64,000 nt of DNA from Bacteroidaceae bacterium (GTDB lineage Bacteria; Bacteroidota; Bacteroidia; Bacteroidales; Bacteroidaceae), in the NCBI GenBank assembly GCA_017461605.1, contig JAFTXN010000002.1:310001-374000 (forward strand), read 5' to 3'. The first letter of the stretch is position 1. Each line of letters begins with the position of its first letter. Positions 1 to 8,552 of this stretch are shown piece by piece. Below the pieces are notes generated by a model. It was not told the DNA's origin, made no database searches, and worked only from the letters and a program-made list of their open reading frames with translations. A program made the translations under genes and the position numbers.

Positions 1-1553
1 ACATCGTGTTGCACATCGATGATGAGAACAAGGACTTCCTGGAAAAATCGAAGGTGGAAGGACTGTTGCGTAAATACTGCAGCTTCCTGCCTATCCCCGT
101 GGCTTTGGGCAACAAGACCGAATGGAAGGACGGCAAGCAGGTGGAGACCGACGAGCCGAATGTGATCAACGACACCAACCCCCTGTGGACAAAAACTCCC
201 TCCACACTCAAGGATGAGGACTACAAGAGCTTCTATCGCCAGCTCTATCCCATGAGCGACGAACCGCTGTTCTGGATTCACCTCAACGTGGACTATCCGT
301 TCAACCTCACCGGCGTGCTCTATTTCCCCCGCATCAAGAGCAACATAGAGATACACCGCAACAAGATACAGCTCTACTGCAATCAGGTGTTCGTGACGGA
401 TCAGGTGGAGAACATCGTGCCCGAATTCCTCACCCTGCTGCACGGTGTGATCGACTCTCCCGACATCCCGCTCAACGTGAGCCGCAGTTATCTGCAGAGC
501 GACGCCAATGTCAAGAAGATTTCGACCTACATCACCAAGAAGGTGTGCGACCGCCTGCAGGGCATCTTCAAGAACGACCGCGCCGACTTCGAGCAGAAGT
601 GGGACGACCTGAAACTCTTCATCCACTACGGCCTGTTGTCGCAACCCGACTTCTACGACAAGGCAAAGAACTTTGCACTGCTCAAGGACGTTGACGGAAA
701 GAGCTTCACCTATGATGAATATCGCGACCTCATCAAGGCCACTCAGACCGACAAGGAGGGAAATCTCATCTACCTCTACGCCACCGACCGCGAAGCACAG
801 TATAGCTACATCGAGGCTGCTCGTGCCAAGGGCTACAGCGTGTTGCTCATGGACGGACAGCTCGACAGTCCGCTGGTAGGCATGTTGGAACAGAAGTTCG
901 AGAAGTGCCGCTTCTCGCGTGTGGATGGCGACACCATCGACCGCCTCATTCAGAAGGATGACAACAAGGGCGAAGAACTTGCAGCCGACGAGGCTGAACG
1001 CCTGACCGGTATCTTCAATGCCGTTCTGCCCAAGCTCGACAAGGTGGAATTCCACGTAGAGACACGTGCCATGGGCGAAGAAACCGCTCCGGTGGTTATC
1101 ACGCAGAGCGAATACATGCGCCGAATGAAGGAGATGAGTCAGCTGCAAGCCGGCATGAGCTTCTATGGCGAAATGCCCGACATGATGAGCCTCGTGCTCA
1201 ACTCTGACCATCGCCTGGTGAAGGGCGTGCTCGCGGATGCCGCTTCGATGAACGAGCAGCTCAATCCCGTGGAAGCCGACTTGCGTGGGCTGAATGCGCG
1301 CCGTCAGGTGATCGAACAATCGCAGCGCGACAAGAAGTCTGAAGAAATCACGCAGGAAGAACGCGACGAACTCTCCAAAACCAACAACGAAATCAGTGAG
1401 AAGCAAAACCAAAAGAAGGAAATCCTGACGGCTTATGCCAAGGGCAGCCAAGTGGTTTCGCAACTCATCGACATCGCATTGCTGCAAAACGGACTGCTGC
1501 GTGGCGAAGCCCTCAGCAAGTTCTTGCGTCGCAGCATCGACATGATAAAATAA
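1..1553 (+). CDS. htpG: Chaperone protein HtpG (Hsp90), 5' end missing
   Basis: Bacterial Hsp90, an ATP-dependent cytosolic dimeric chaperone. The frame is open to the left edge, so the N-terminal ATPase part is lost; about 517 residues remain of a family of roughly 630-690. What is visible is the middle domain (for example DIPLNVSRSYLQ, the conserved Arg-containing catalytic loop) and the C-terminal dimerisation domain. The C-terminal third has a charged stretch (NARRQVIEQSQRDKKSEEI) that looks like an inserted helical segment. TAA at 1551-1553; the next gene follows after 5 bp and may be cotranscribed. Confidence 0.95.
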   Translation, partial: IVLHIDDENKDFLEKSKVEGLLRKYCSFLPIPVALGNKTEWKDGKQVETDEPNVINDTNPLWTKTPSTLKDEDYKSFYRQLYPMSDEPLFWIHLNVDYPFNLTGVLYFPRIKSNIEIHRNKIQLYCNQVFVTDQVENIVPEFLTLLHGVIDSPDIPLNVSRSYLQSDANVKKISTYITKKVCDRLQGIFKNDRADFEQKWDDLKLFIHYGLLSQPDFYDKAKNFALLKDVDGKSFTYDEYRDLIKATQTDKEGNLIYLYATDREAQYSYIEAARAKGYSVLLMDGQLDSPLVGMLEQKFEKCRFSRVDGDTIDRLIQKDDNKGEELAADEAERLTGIFNAVLPKLDKVEFHVETRAMGEETAPVVITQSEYMRRMKEMSQLQAGMSFYGEMPDMMSLVLNSDHRLVKGVLADAASMNEQLNPVEADLRGLNARRQVIEQSQRDKKSEEITQEERDELSKTNNEISEKQNQKKEILTAYAKGSQVVSQLIDIALLQNGLLRGEALSKFLRRSIDMIK

Positions 1554-1558
1554 GCCGG

Positions 1559-2521
1559 ATGCGCACACGTAATTATATAAAGGTGTGCCGCCTCGCTGCC
1601 GTGCTGTCGGCCATAGTGTCGGGCATGGTGTGCCAAGCCTCTCCGCAGGGCAGTGCCTCAGGGCATTGCTCTGCGGTTTTCGTGGAGGAAGCAGCCGAAG
1701 CGCAGGGCGACTCGTGCACCGACCAATCCTATCTCCGGAAGGTGATCTACACAGCAGCCGATTCTGCCCGGGTGGAGCAACTCTTGCAAGCTGATTGCGG
1801 CGAAAACGATGTGCTCTTCTATGCCCGACAATTCCTCGGAACGCCTTATGTGGCGCACACCTTGGAAGTGAGCGACCCGGAACGACTTGTGGTGAATCTG
1901 CGGCAGCTCGATTGCACCACACTGGTGGAGACCGTCAATGCCTTGGTCATCACGCGACGCCAAGGGCAGCGACGCTTTGTGGACTTCTGCCGAAACCTGG
2001 AGAGCTATCGCTATCGGGGCGGACGGATGGAGGGATACTTGTCGCGCTTGCACTACTTCGACTGGTGGATCAACGATGCCACAGAGCGCGGACTGGTGAG
2101 CGAAGTGGCCGACAATGTGCATTTCACAGGTCGAAAGCTAATTGAGAACAGCTACATGTCGCGCCATTACCTGAGGTACAAAATGCTGGCAGCACACCCC
2201 GAATGGGCAGACAGCATCCGAGTCATGGAACAAAGTGGCAACGGAGCTGTGGTGAGCTATCTGCCGGCAGCGAAAACCGGATTGTCGCACCGCCAACTCG
2301 CTTGCATCAAGAGCGGAGACATTGTAGCCATCGTTACAACCAAAGCCGGACTGGACTATTCGCACTTGGGCTTCGCCGTGTGGGGCAAGGATGGACGGCT
2401 GCACCTGCTCAACGCATCGTCGTTGCACAAGAAGGTGGTGGAAGAGCCGATGACGCTGCGCCAATACCTGTCGAAGCATCGCACGTCGGTGGGCATCCGT
2501 GTGTTCAGGCTTGTGCCATAA
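1559..2521 (+). CDS. DUF1460 family secreted amidase-like protein
   Basis: 320 residues. A hydrophobic leader (about residues 9-27) suggests export. The DUF1460 family has an NlpC/P60-like cysteine peptidase fold and is annotated as N-acetylmuramoyl-L-alanine amidase-like, acting on murein or muropeptides. The expected Cys lies in QLDCTTLVE (about residue 119) and the His in YSHLGFAVW (about residue 269). It starts 5 bp after htpG, which suggests cotranscription by position only. Substrate is not shown by the sequence. The domain assignment is from memory of the family motifs. Confidence 0.8.
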   Translation: MRTRNYIKVCRLAAVLSAIVSGMVCQASPQGSASGHCSAVFVEEAAEAQGDSCTDQSYLRKVIYTAADSARVEQLLQADCGENDVLFYARQFLGTPYVAHTLEVSDPERLVVNLRQLDCTTLVETVNALVITRRQGQRRFVDFCRNLESYRYRGGRMEGYLSRLHYFDWWINDATERGLVSEVADNVHFTGRKLIENSYMSRHYLRYKMLAAHPEWADSIRVMEQSGNGAVVSYLPAAKTGLSHRQLACIKSGDIVAIVTTKAGLDYSHLGFAVWGKDGRLHLLNASSLHKKVVEEPMTLRQYLSKHRTSVGIRVFRLVP

Positions 2522-2789
2522 ATGGGGTTCCCTTGTCACATTTTCAGCATATTATTTAGAGATATTGCAGTGCTATCTTAGCGTTCAGAACCCCTCCCCG
2601 GATTGTCCGAACGCCGAGCGCAAAATGCGAGGAAGAATCATCCGGATGGGGCTGTCCCACTAAGGTAGGGGGACGGGCAAAGCGGAGGGGGTATGAACGA
2701 ACCGAAAGAATATCAAAAGAAAGACAAAGAATTCTCCCATTATCCTCTATTTTCTTACGCCCCATTCGCTGCACCGAGTGGGGCTTTGC
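2522..2789. other. Intergenic region with a palindromic repeat copy
   Basis: No gene is seen between the DUF1460 gene and the HAD promoter. Most of the space is taken by one copy of a dispersed palindromic element at 2582-2699, which recurs three times at 16.6-17.0 kb in the opposite orientation. Confidence 0.6.
2582..2699 (-). repeat. Dispersed palindromic element, copy 1 (GTTCATACC family)
   Basis: The ends are inverted copies (CGTTCAGAACCCCTCC against the complement of GAGGGGGTATGAACG). Reverse-complemented, it matches the copies at 16605-16759 and 16794-16947, sharing the blocks GGACAGCCCCATCCGGA and GCGTTCGGACAATCCGG. It is non-coding and MITE- or REP-like. Confidence 0.75.
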
Positions 2790-2820
2790 TTTGCTCTTAC
2801 GTCGGTATGTTGTAACTTTG
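2790..2820 (+). promoter_or_regulatory. Bacteroidetes-type promoter of the HAD-panB pair
   Basis: TTTG at 2790-2793, 19 bp, then TAACTTTG at 2813-2820, matching the -33/-7 consensus. Transcription would start near 2825, which excludes the upstream in-frame start at 2778 and favours ATG 2877. Confidence 0.7.
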
Positions 2821-2876
2821 CGGCGGATTTTGAATTTCGGCAGGGCATACCTCTGCCAAATTCATCAAGAAAAGAC

Positions 2877-3536
2877 ATGAACACAATGGATTTCAAAAGA
2901 GCTGCATTGTTCGACCTCGATGGCGTGCTGGTAGACACCGAACCGCAATACACTGCGTTTTGGGAAGAAATCGGGCGTGAGTTTTTCCCCACCGATCCCG
3001 ACTTTGCTGAAAGTCTGAAAGGGCATACACTGACGCACATCTACAACACCCACTTCGCCGATAGTGCAGCGGCGCGTGAACTTGTGCGACAACGCTTGGA
3101 GGACTTTGAGGCACAGATGCACTATCCGCTCTTGGCCGGAAGCATGGAGTATGTCAAGGCGCTGCGCGAAAAGGGGTGGGGACTGGCCGTGGTAACAAGT
3201 TCGGACCGTGTGAAGATGGAGTGCTTCTATCGCTCGCATCCCGACTTCCCACAGTTGTTTCATCGTATCTTTACGGCGGAAGACGTGAAGCGTTCGAAAC
3301 CCGCTCCCGACGGCTATGTGGAAGCTGCGCATTTCTTCGGACTCGAACCGCAGGAGTGTGTGGTGTTTGAAGATTCGCTCAACGGACTCAGAGCCGGTAG
3401 AGACTCGGGTGCCAAGTTGGTGGGCTTCACCACCTCCTTGCCGGCAGAGGAGATAGCTCCCATGTGCGATGTCGTGGTGAGTGATTACGAAAGTTTGTCT
3501 CAATTGAATATAGAAGAACTATGGCAGGATATTTAG
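2877..3536 (+). CDS. HAD-superfamily hydrolase, beta-phosphoglucomutase-like
   Basis: 219 residues, a cytosolic HAD phosphatase or phosphoglucomutase-like enzyme of subfamily IA. All four motifs are present: [12 protein letters not shown] near the N-terminus (nucleophile Asp), TSSD (motif II), the Lys in [10 protein letters not shown] (motif III) and FEDSLNGL (motif IV). The start at 2877 was chosen because the frame opens upstream but the promoter lies inside that extension. The gene overlaps panB by 16 bp, so the two are translationally linked. Natural substrate cannot be read from sequence; a sugar phosphate is a guess from the family. Confidence 0.85.
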   Translation: MNTMDFKRAALFDLDGVLVDTEPQYTAFWEEIGREFFPTDPDFAESLKGHTLTHIYNTHFADSAAARELVRQRLEDFEAQMHYPLLAGSMEYVKALREKGWGLAVVTSSDRVKMECFYRSHPDFPQLFHRIFTAEDVKRSKPAPDGYVEAAHFFGLEPQECVVFEDSLNGLRAGRDSGAKLVGFTTSLPAEEIAPMCDVVVSDYESLSQLNIEELWQDI

Positions 3537-4339
3537 TGGACGATGCGCGCAAAGTGACGACGCATCGTCTGAAAGAAATGAAAGAGCAGGGCAAAAAGAT
3601 AGCCATGCTTACGTCCTATGATTACACAACAGCTAAAATCGTGGACAGTGCCGGTGTGGACATCATCTTGGTGGGAGACAGTGCTTCCAACGTGATGGCA
3701 GGCAATCATACCACATTGCCCATCACCATCGATCAGATGATATATCATGCCCGGTCGGTGGTGAGAGGTGTGAAACGCGCCTTGGTGGTATGCGACATGC
3801 CTTTCGGAACTTATCAGGTCAATCCCACAGACGGCGTGCGCAATGCCATTCGCATCATGCAGGAAACAGGCTGCGACGCACTGAAGTTGGAAGGTGGTGT
3901 GGAGATTATCGACACGGTAAAAAAGATTTTGGAAGCCGGTATCCCCGTGATGGGACACCTGGGACTCATGCCGCAGAGCATCAACAAGTATGGCACCTAC
4001 ACCGTACGTGCCAAGGAAGATGCTGAAGCCGAGAAACTGATTTCGGACGCCCGAGCATTGGCCGAAGTGGGATGCTGCGCCCTGGTGCTGGAGAAGATTC
4101 CGGCAGCCCTGACCGCCCGTGTGGTGAACGAAATTCCCATCCCCGTGATTGGCATCGGCGGAGGCCCGGCCGACGGCCAAGTGCTCGTCATCGACGATAT
4201 GTTGGGCAAAACGCAGGATTTCGCTCCGCGCTTTCTGCGTCGCTATGCCGACCTCAATGCTGTGATGACCGATGCCATCGGACGCTATGTGACCGATGTG
4301 AAGAGCGGCGACTTTCCCAACGAAAAGGAGCAGTATTGA
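3521..4339 (+). CDS. panB: 3-methyl-2-oxobutanoate hydroxymethyltransferase
   Basis: 272 residues, full length. PanB transfers a hydroxymethyl group from 5,10-methylene-tetrahydrofolate to 2-oxoisovalerate, giving ketopantoate, the first committed step towards pantothenate and CoA. Family signatures: [28 protein letters not shown] (Mg-binding Asp), the LEGG block with catalytic Glu, and [10 protein letters not shown]. Translation starts within the end of the HAD gene, and a strong hairpin terminator follows at 4362. No other pantothenate gene is in the window. Confidence 0.97.
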   Translation: MAGYLVDDARKVTTHRLKEMKEQGKKIAMLTSYDYTTAKIVDSAGVDIILVGDSASNVMAGNHTTLPITIDQMIYHARSVVRGVKRALVVCDMPFGTYQVNPTDGVRNAIRIMQETGCDALKLEGGVEIIDTVKKILEAGIPVMGHLGLMPQSINKYGTYTVRAKEDAEAEKLISDARALAEVGCCALVLEKIPAALTARVVNEIPIPVIGIGGGPADGQVLVIDDMLGKTQDFAPRFLRRYADLNAVMTDAIGRYVTDVKSGDFPNEKEQY

Positions 4340-4361
4340 TAAAATTAGCTCTATAAAAACG

Positions 4362-4405
4362 TGCCGGCGCAGAGGTGCTCACTCCCTCTGCGCCGGCATT
4401 TTATT
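4362..4405 (+). terminator. Rho-independent terminator after panB
   Basis: Perfect 14-bp stem (TGCCGGCGCAGAGG / CCTCTGCGCCGGCA) with a 9-nt loop, followed by TTTTATTTAG. Confidence 0.85.
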
Positions 4406-4847
4406 TAGAAGTCATTTGTGTAAAACTGTATGCAATAACAAACATCCAAACTGGAATTTGGAAATCTTCATAGCCCATATAGAAAACTTTGATTACATTT
4501 GCAACGAAACACTGAGTATTAACAAATAATAATTTGCCTATGAAGCATAGCGTATAAGTTGATACGCGCATTTTAAGACATATTGGAAAAGCGTTTTAGC
4601 TTTATTCTTTCACTTCGAAAGTTTGGCGACTAAAAAAGGTAGAAAGGAATAACAGTTAGAATGCTCATGCTATAAGCGTGGGCTTTTACTTATTCTTCTA
4701 CCAAGGTTACGCCAAACACCTCGAAGTGGGAATATACTAAAAAGTTCTGCGCTTTTTTGTGTGCGTATATTCACGATTTGAAGAACTACGGAGTAACCTG
4801 AAAAGCCGTAAAGTGAGTAGGGAAAAGAATAAAACAAGACAAAAGAT
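4406..4847. other. AT-rich non-coding stretch before lipoprotein pair
   Basis: No gene is supported. A lone -7-like box (TACATTTG, 4494-4501) without a clear -33 partner could drive the downstream lipoproteins; the resulting leader would contain the long palindrome at 4561-4768. Confidence 0.4.
4561..4768. repeat. Long imperfect palindrome (about 208 bp)
   Basis: Arms pair from GATACGCGCA (4561) with TGTGCGTAT (ending 4768) inward. The best part is 4601-4651 against 4686-4737 (CACTTCGAAAGTTTGGCG against CGCCAAACACCTCGAAGTG, then GGTAGAA against TTCTACC). The centre is GCTCATGCT/AGCGTGGGC, which pairs fully as RNA using G-U pairs. It may be a MITE remnant or a structured leader. Confidence 0.6.
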
Positions 4848-5273
4848 ATGAACAAGAATTTATTAAACATTATTGGTATTCTGCTTCTTTCTATGGTAGC
4901 TTTTTCCCTTACAGCATGTAGCGAAGATGACGAGGATACTCTTAAAGATTTAGAACCAGAAAAAGTATCTAAACTTGTTGGAGAATGGATATGCGTAGTA
5001 GATGGCGAGGTATATATGATCTACAATTTTAAAGAAGATGGTACGGGTATAGCAAAAGAACATCCTTATAGTGAGGAACCGGATATATGGTATTTCCAAT
5101 ATACATACAATGAAGAAACTGGTATTTTGAAAATGTTTTCCGGTTCCGAAGATGATGATCCTGAGGTATCTTGTATAAAGTTTGCCACTGAAGATTCTTT
5201 TTGGGAGTATTGGGTAGATGAAAATTATGAAATTGAAGAAGACGATCCTTTGTATTACCAAAGAGTAAAGTAG
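4848..5273 (+). CDS. Small lipoprotein of unknown function
   Basis: 141 residues. A signal peptide ends in a lipobox-like FSLTAC, with the acylated Cys near residue 24 and SEDDED following, an acidic +2 region typical of surface or outer-membrane lipoproteins in Bacteroidetes. The rest is short, acidic and beta-rich (GEWICVVDGEVYMIYNF), reminiscent of lipocalin-like repair domains, but I do not recognise the family. It is much more AT-rich than its neighbours. The leader before its ATG closely resembles that of the next gene, so the pair may be diverged duplicates. Confidence 0.7.
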   Translation: MNKNLLNIIGILLLSMVAFSLTACSEDDEDTLKDLEPEKVSKLVGEWICVVDGEVYMIYNFKEDGTGIAKEHPYSEEPDIWYFQYTYNEETGILKMFSGSEDDDPEVSCIKFATEDSFWEYWVDENYEIEEDDPLYYQRVK

Positions 5274-5281
5274 TTTCTCAG

Positions 5282-5321
5282 CCCTTATTCCGCACTGTCT
5301 GAAAAGATAGTGCGGAAAGGG
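5282..5321 (+). terminator. Hairpin between the two lipoprotein genes
   Basis: CCGCACTGTCT-GAAA-AGATAGTGCGG with outer CCCTT/AAGGG pairing. There is no T-run after it, so it may be a weak terminator, an attenuator or an mRNA-stabilising hairpin. Confidence 0.45.
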
Positions 5322-5383
5322 AGATTTGTAGTAATTCCCAAAGCTATTAAGTGAGTAAGGAAAAGAATGAAACAAAAAAAATC

Positions 5384-5788
5384 ATGAACAAGCTGATTTT
5401 AAGACTTTTTAGCGTTACATTAATTTCAATGATAATCTTCTTCGTTTCCTCATGTGAAGAAGACTATGAAGATGGTGGTGGCGGGAGTATTGTAGGAAAC
5501 ACCTATAAGAACCATGATTTCTATCTTGACGAAGATGGGTGGGGATGGGACAATACTGTTACGATAACTTTTAAAACATCATCATCCTGCGAAATAAAAG
5601 CGTGGGGATATGATTATACTGATTATGACAAGGAACGTTTCAGCTGGACAGAGACTTGTAGTTACAAAGTCTTAGGTAATACCATAACAGTTATGAACTC
5701 TCCTATTTTCTATGATCGTCGTGACCAGAAATTTATCAATCACGGCAGCTATTTAGAGTCAGATGGTGATATTTTTTATAAGCAATAA
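5384..5788 (+). CDS. Small lipoprotein of unknown function
   Basis: 134 residues counted from ATG 5384. The frame opens at 5351, but that extension (MSKEKNETKKI) lacks signal-peptide character and coincides with a leader shared with the upstream gene, so 5384 is preferred. Signal peptide MNKLILRLFSV... ends at VSSC, then an acidic EEDYEDGGGG tether. The mature part is rich in Trp, Tyr and Asp, with alternating polar and hydrophobic residues suggesting a small beta-sandwich. No recognised domain. AT-rich, likely acquired together with its neighbour. Confidence 0.65.
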   Translation: MNKLILRLFSVTLISMIIFFVSSCEEDYEDGGGGSIVGNTYKNHDFYLDEDGWGWDNTVTITFKTSSSCEIKAWGYDYTDYDKERFSWTETCSYKVLGNTITVMNSPIFYDRRDQKFINHGSYLESDGDIFYKQ

Positions 5789-6012
5789 ATATCGCTAATC
5801 AGAATCCCATTAAGATAATTACATTTATATAAAGGTGTGCCGCAACGTTTACTTTGGCGACACATCTTTTTCCTTTGCCTCATTCTAAAAGCTGTCCATT
5901 TATTCCAAGGTCATATCTCCCAGTTTCGAGAAATAGTATTGGTTTTCTGCAAATCCAGTATGCTTACCACTATTGTGCCAAATCCGTTACTTTTCGTGAT
6001 ATTAAAATCTGA

Positions 6013-6900
6013 CTATTCCTTAAACTTTATCCTAAAGTAGTTCAAGAGGGTTTTGTAATGGTCTTGTGCGGTGAGGCAGGTATCGGTGAGATATCCATCG
6101 ATGCTTCCCCAATTTTGAAGGCCGCGGTAGTAGAACAAACGGAGGCCTTGTGTGATGATAAAGGGTGTGATGCCTGCTTGAAGGCACTGCCAAAAGAGTA
6201 GCAGTCTGCCCACGCGACCATTGCCGTCCTGGAAAGGATGAATACGTTCGAACTTGACGTGAAAATCCAGGATGTCATGAATGGTGGTTTCGGCTATGGC
6301 ATAGTATGAAGCGAGCAGGGCTTTTACTTCTTTGTGTACATCTTCCGGCAAGGTGGTGTCAACTCCGCCGACCTCATTAGGTAGCCGCTTGTATTCTCCC
6401 ACGGCAAACCAATCTTTGTAGCTGTCAGATGTTCCCGTCTTCAAAATGAGGTGCAGTTGCTTGATGTGTGCTTCTGTAATTTTGTCGGTGGCGTGATCAA
6501 TAACGTAATCAACGCACCGAAAGTGGTTCAGCGTTTCCAGAATATCGTCAATGCTTGTATCTTCGGTCGTGATGCCCAAGGTGTTCGTCTCAAAGATGTG
6601 TCTGGTTTGCTCCTCAGTCAATCGGCTTCCCTCGATGTGGTTGGAATTATAGGTGAGGTCTATTTGGGTTCGATGGTAAATCCCTCCTTTCATGCGGCAT
6701 TGCTTTTCTTCACGCAGACGAATGAGCAGCGGAGACAACTTCTTTCTGCTTTTTTGAGGCAAAGTGGCATCTTCAGGAATACACCATGTTTTACCGGTTA
6801 TAAATGCTCCGGCTATTTTTCCTTGGGCGCAATAGTTGCGAGCGGTACGTTCGCTGATGCTATGCTTTTGGGCAAATTCAGAAATTGACAAGTAAGCCAT
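6013..6900 (-). CDS. HTH-Fic domain protein (putative AMPylase)
   Basis: 295 residues from ATG 6900. Residues 1-50 hold a helix-turn-helix of the excisionase/MerR-like type (ISEFAQKHSISERTARNYCAQGKI). The middle and C-terminus form a Fic domain with the complete catalytic motif HPFQDGNGRVGR, which in active Fic enzymes transfers AMP to Ser, Thr or Tyr of target proteins. The motif TYNSNHIEGSRLT resembles the (S/T)xxxE(G/N) inhibitory helix, so it is probably self-inhibited. A TTG start at 6933 is excluded because it lies in the -7 box. Stand-alone gene; target unknown. Confidence 0.85.
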   Translation of the reverse strand: MAYLSISEFAQKHSISERTARNYCAQGKIAGAFITGKTWCIPEDATLPQKSRKKLSPLLIRLREEKQCRMKGGIYHRTQIDLTYNSNHIEGSRLTEEQTRHIFETNTLGITTEDTSIDDILETLNHFRCVDYVIDHATDKITEAHIKQLHLILKTGTSDSYKDWFAVGEYKRLPNEVGGVDTTLPEDVHKEVKALLASYYAIAETTIHDILDFHVKFERIHPFQDGNGRVGRLLLFWQCLQAGITPFIITQGLRLFYYRGLQNWGSIDGYLTDTCLTAQDHYKTLLNYFRIKFKE

Positions 6901-6903
6901 ATT

Positions 6904-6967
6904 ATCGGCAAGTTTTGGTGAAATTCTTTGCAAATATACCTCATTTTTGCCGATATCGGCAAGTTTT
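6904..6967 (-). promoter_or_regulatory. Promoter and operator of the HTH-Fic gene
   Basis: On the minus strand a TATATTTG -7 box (6931-6938) lies next to a perfect 16-bp palindrome TTGCCGATATCGGCAA (6947-6962) between the -33 and -7 positions. A 13-bp direct copy of one half-site plus flank (ATCGGCAAGTTTT, 6904-6916 and 6955-6967) touches the start codon. This is the geometry expected for autorepression by the HTH domain. Confidence 0.6.
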
Positions 6968-7039
6968 CGAAGAAGTAACGGAAAAATACTTTTCTCGGGT
7001 TTTATGATTTTGTGAGATGCAAGTGGAAATTTTCATATG

Positions 7040-7088
7040 CAAAAAAATAGAGGGGACGTCAAAAGTCTAAACTTCTACATCCCCTCTA
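7040..7088 (-). terminator. Terminator of the minus-strand HU/ftsY operon
   Basis: Stem TAGAGGGGA (7048-7056) with TCCCCTCTA (7080-7088); on the minus strand it is followed by seven T residues. Confidence 0.7.
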
Positions 7089-7114
7089 AAATTATAGAAG
7101 ATAATTTCAGAAAC

Positions 7115-8539
7115 TTATTGTGCCAATACCAACTCAGGCAGTAGGATGACAGCACCTGCAGCCACGCGGTCGGGATTTTTGAGGTGGTTGTGGCGGATGA
7201 TGTAGGGAGCATATCCCTTGCTGCCATATTCGTTGAGTGCCAAGGTGCGAAGCGTTTCGCCGGTTTGCAGCGTGTGGCTGCGTTTTGTACCGACAATGCG
7301 ATATTTTCCGCCGGGCACTTGCGAATATGCCTCAATCGTAGCAGGTTCTTCCTCAGGTGCAGGAGCCGGAGTCGCGGCAGGTTGAGGAGTGGGAACTTCG
7401 GGTGCGGGTTTCTTTACGATGGGAGCCGGTGAGGCCACGCGCGGAGATGCCGGAACTGAAGGCTGAGCGCGATCAACCGTGGGCAGGTGGTCGGGCTGGT
7501 TGATGGTGTCTGCCGATTGACCGAATGCTGTGCTGTCTTTCTCACTTGCATTCTTGAGTGAGTCGGTGGCCATTGTGTCAACAGCTGCAGTCTCGTTGAA
7601 AGACGTGTTGCTGCATGAGCCAAACAAGCGGAAGTATCCGGTGAAATAGCTGATGACCATGAGTAGCGCTACAAGCAATGTGAGAGTTGCCACTTTCCAC
7701 CAGTTGGTGGCCGAGTGCGGTGTAGCGATGGGAGTATTGTTTTCTTCCATTTCGTTGTCTTCTGTAAAGGTTTCGGTATCGCTTTCCTGAACATCAGAAT
7801 GCAATGCATCATTATTCTCGCTTTCCTCGGTCGATGTTTCCACGGCGGTGGTGGTTTCGGCTTCGGTAGGTGTATCTTCCATCACAGCCTCCGACGACGT
7901 CTCAGTTGTTTGCGACGCCTCTTCCGACTCGGTGGTTGAGAGTGGGGTAGGAGCTTCGCTTTCTTCATTTACCTGTTCTGAAATTTCGGTGGGCGCTTCC
8001 ACTTCTGCCGGTGCTTCGTGTGGTTCTTCACTGTTGGAGGCCGATTCGTCCGCCGGCATTTCGGTGGGTGCCACTGCAACATTTTCATCGATAGCAACGG
8101 GAGTAGATGCTTCGATAGTGCTTGCGGCACTTTCTACGATGGCTTCAGCCTCGTTGTCTTCCACCTCTTCTTGTTGTGTCAAGGCGTCGATTTTATCAAA
8201 CTCGGCAGTATCGGTTCCCTCGTTCAAGATGACGGTTTGGAAATGTGCGAACGGCTTGTTGATAAGGTCGCGCAGTTCGGTGTCGGGTGTGAAGGATATC
8301 TTTGTGTGCCCGCTGATTTGGAATCGCTCTCCGGTGCTCACATTCACACTCTCACGTTCGCTCACGCTGACCAGCTTGAACGTTCCGAATCCCTTGATCT
8401 TGACAAATTTGTCCTTGTCCAGTCCGGATTCAATAATCTCAAAGAAGGCTTTGGCAAAGGTTTCAGCCTTTTTCTTGGTGAGCTTTTCGCGAGCCGCGAG
8501 CAGTTCGGAAAGCTCTTGCAGAAGTATACGTTTTTCCAT
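7115..8539 (-). CDS. HU-domain / transmembrane / LysM chimeric protein
   Basis: 474 residues from ATG 8539. Residues 1-95 are an HU/IHF-type DNA-binding domain (KIKGFGTFKL and SFTPDTELRDLIN motifs). Residues about 110-275 are an acidic, Glu/Thr/Ser-rich disordered linker. Residues 281-303 form one membrane helix (WWKVATLTLLVALLMVISYF). Then follows a Pro/Ala-rich tract and a C-terminal LysM-like domain (about 418-470, HTLQTGETLRTLALNEYGSKGYAPYIIRHN). With HU in the cytoplasm, LysM would lie in the periplasm, so one protein could touch DNA and peptidoglycan. That role is inference. It follows a normal HU gene by 13 bp. The longer frame to 8617 overlaps that gene and lacks HU character. Confidence 0.85.
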   Translation of the reverse strand: MEKRILLQELSELLAAREKLTKKKAETFAKAFFEIIESGLDKDKFVKIKGFGTFKLVSVSERESVNVSTGERFQISGHTKISFTPDTELRDLINKPFAHFQTVILNEGTDTAEFDKIDALTQQEEVEDNEAEAIVESAASTIEASTPVAIDENVAVAPTEMPADESASNSEEPHEAPAEVEAPTEISEQVNEESEAPTPLSTTESEEASQTTETSSEAVMEDTPTEAETTTAVETSTEESENNDALHSDVQESDTETFTEDNEMEENNTPIATPHSATNWWKVATLTLLVALLMVISYFTGYFRLFGSCSNTSFNETAAVDTMATDSLKNASEKDSTAFGQSADTINQPDHLPTVDRAQPSVPASPRVASPAPIVKKPAPEVPTPQPAATPAPAPEEEPATIEAYSQVPGGKYRIVGTKRSHTLQTGETLRTLALNEYGSKGYAPYIIRHNHLKNPDRVAAGAVILLPELVLAQ

Positions 8540-8552
8540 AAGTCTTTCCGTT

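Noticed and set aside
2778..2876. Longer N-terminus for the HAD gene
   Set aside because: This part contains the -33 and -7 promoter elements, and HAD motif I normally lies within the first 15 residues.
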